Part shown: in pieces, positions 63,257 through 64,000 of the stretch
Position numbering within the stretch: position 1 is the stretch's first letter
Layout of the letters: each line of letters begins with the position of its first letter
Origin: Erythrocercus mccallii
Lineage: Eukaryota; Chordata; Aves; Passeriformes; Dicruridae
DNA: 64,000 nucleotides
NCBI GenBank assembly: GCA_013397435.1
Contig: VZRG01001481.1
Span: 1 to 64,000, forward strand
Direction: 5' to 3'
Notes under the pieces: model-generated
Seen by the model: only the letters and a program-made list of their open reading frames with translations
The model's database searches: none
Told to the model about the DNA's origin: nothing
Position numbers and translations under genes: made by a program

Positions 63257-63440
63257 TGTGCTGGTTTCAGCTGAGACAGGGTTAACAGATCCTTAGGGAC
63301 TGAGCCTGTAAGTGCTTACAGTGAAGAGCAGCACTTACTGCTGGGAGTAGCCCAATTGATTTCTGCTTAGCTATCCAAATCAATGTGGCTGCTCCCAGCT
63401 GTAAGCACTACAGGCTACATTCTAGGCTATCCACAGCCAA
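63257..63440 (+). mobile_element. LTR-like element start with large internal inverted repeat
   Basis: TGTGCTGGTTTCAGCTGAGA at 63257-63276, then CAGGGTTAA, closely resembles the first 30 bases of a widespread songbird ERV LTR that begins TGTGCTGGTTT(T/C)(G/A)GCTG. After that the match is lost. A long imperfect inverted repeat takes over, with arms 63305-63361 and 63378-63414 and a small hairpin (63308-63316 with 63330-63338) nested in the left arm. It may be a truncated LTR or a non-autonomous element carrying LTR-like ends. The right boundary is a guess. Confidence 0.5.
63305..63414. repeat. Imperfect inverted repeat, nested hairpin in left arm
   Basis: The right arm (63378-63414), reverse complemented, reads CCTGTAGTGCTTACAG, CTGGGAGCAGCC, ACATTGATT. 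The left arm reads CCTGTAAGTGCTTACAG, an extra ~20-base block, then CTGGGAGTAGCC, CAATTGATT. The loop is about 16 bases. The extra block completes a second stem, GTAAGTGCT with AGCACTTAC, so the left arm can fold alone or pair with the right arm. Confidence 0.85.
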
Positions 63441-64000
63441 AGACACCCGCTTAGAATTTTAGCAAAACCTTAGTAATGAGTATTGGTGTGCACTGTTTAG
63501 GCCTTAATCCACATTTTTGAAAGACTGATTTAATTTTTTAATTTATTTTGATGACGCATGTGTGGTTTGGAGTTTTTTTAAACCACCTGAATTTTGTCCT
63601 ATGGGCTTTCCAAGACAAGCTGGAACACAACAGTGAAATCTCCCAAGCAAAGGGCAGGATTCATTAAAAACTCCTAAAATCTCAGCAGATACTTCGTTAG
63701 CATGTAGAGATGATGTTCAAATTGCAAACAAACTTTTATTTCTATTCTTTCTTTCCCAAAGCCCATCAAAAGACTTGTTTCTGAAAAATACCTGAACGAT
63801 ATTTCACAGCAGCTTCCCAAACAAATTAAGCTTTGAGTGGAGACCAGGCTTGGAAATACCCACCCCCAAAGGAGAGTTTTTTGCATGTAATGGGCTCATG
63901 TAAAATTGAGTAAGCTGCAGTACTGATCAGTAATCTCAACCAATGCACCCAGATGTAATAGCACTCTAAATCTTTTCATCCATGCCTGTCCACAAAAAGC
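63441..64000. other. Unassigned DNA
   Basis: AT-rich to the window end. A 70-codon minus frame at 63674-63886 has no recognisable feature. Confidence 0.5.

Noticed and set aside
1..64000. CRISPR array, operon, phage or bacterial defence system
   Set aside because: No regularly spaced repeats, no long tightly packed frames and no ribosome-binding sites; the repeats are CR1 and ERV types of bird genomes.

Overview
The window reads as vertebrate nuclear DNA from a bird, probably a songbird. It is AT-rich and CpG-poor, and nothing in it has prokaryotic gene layout. The bird call rests on five CR1 LINE fragments: a plus-strand 3' end at 56374-56563, minus-strand 3' ends at 20044-20478 and 59489-59629, a decayed plus-strand 3' end at 31138-31234, and an internal ORF2 piece at 53880-54210. 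An LTR-like start at 63257 and an LTR at 62590-62937 laid out like avian alpharetroviral LTRs add support. 'Songbird' is an inference; 'bird' is fairly firm.

No protein-coding gene can be named. The open frames are short, overlap on both strands and mostly look like chance. Three segments have splice-like borders and are listed as low-confidence candidate exons: 56987-57063 (plus, internal-type), 52389-52609 (minus, terminal-type, with AATAAA downstream) and 38940-39106 (minus, terminal-type, with a hydrophobic segment before the stop). They lie on opposite strands, so they cannot all belong to one gene. The window is best seen as intergenic or long-intron sequence. The left edge (1-360) may be the 3' end of a transcript or an LTR, with AATAAA at 337-342.

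Layout. 1-360: GC-richer block with a poly(A) signal. 361-14280: unique AT-rich DNA with decayed MIR/CORE-SINE-like elements (about 4312, 5170, 11815) and an ACTATT microsatellite at 12896-12964. 14282-15340: retroelement-like block with a CpG-dense, triple-CCAAT core. 15341-26200: mostly unique, with a minus-strand CR1 at 20 kb and facing T15/A14 tracts at 22.6 kb. 26205-26764: putative solo LTR with an internal tandem repeat of about 27 bp. 26765-41880: unique, with one old CR1 tail at 31.1 kb. 41885-42180: homeodomain/POU-site-rich block resembling a developmental enhancer. 42181-53800: unique, with two MIR-like elements and a GC-rich island at 49968-50230. 53800-60350: CR1-rich stretch with the best exon candidate and AT microsatellites. 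62590-63440: ALV-like LTR followed by an LTR-like inverted-repeat element.

The functional content I can support is therefore transposable elements, simple repeats and one enhancer-like block. I found no operon, CRISPR array, defence system or intact mobile element.
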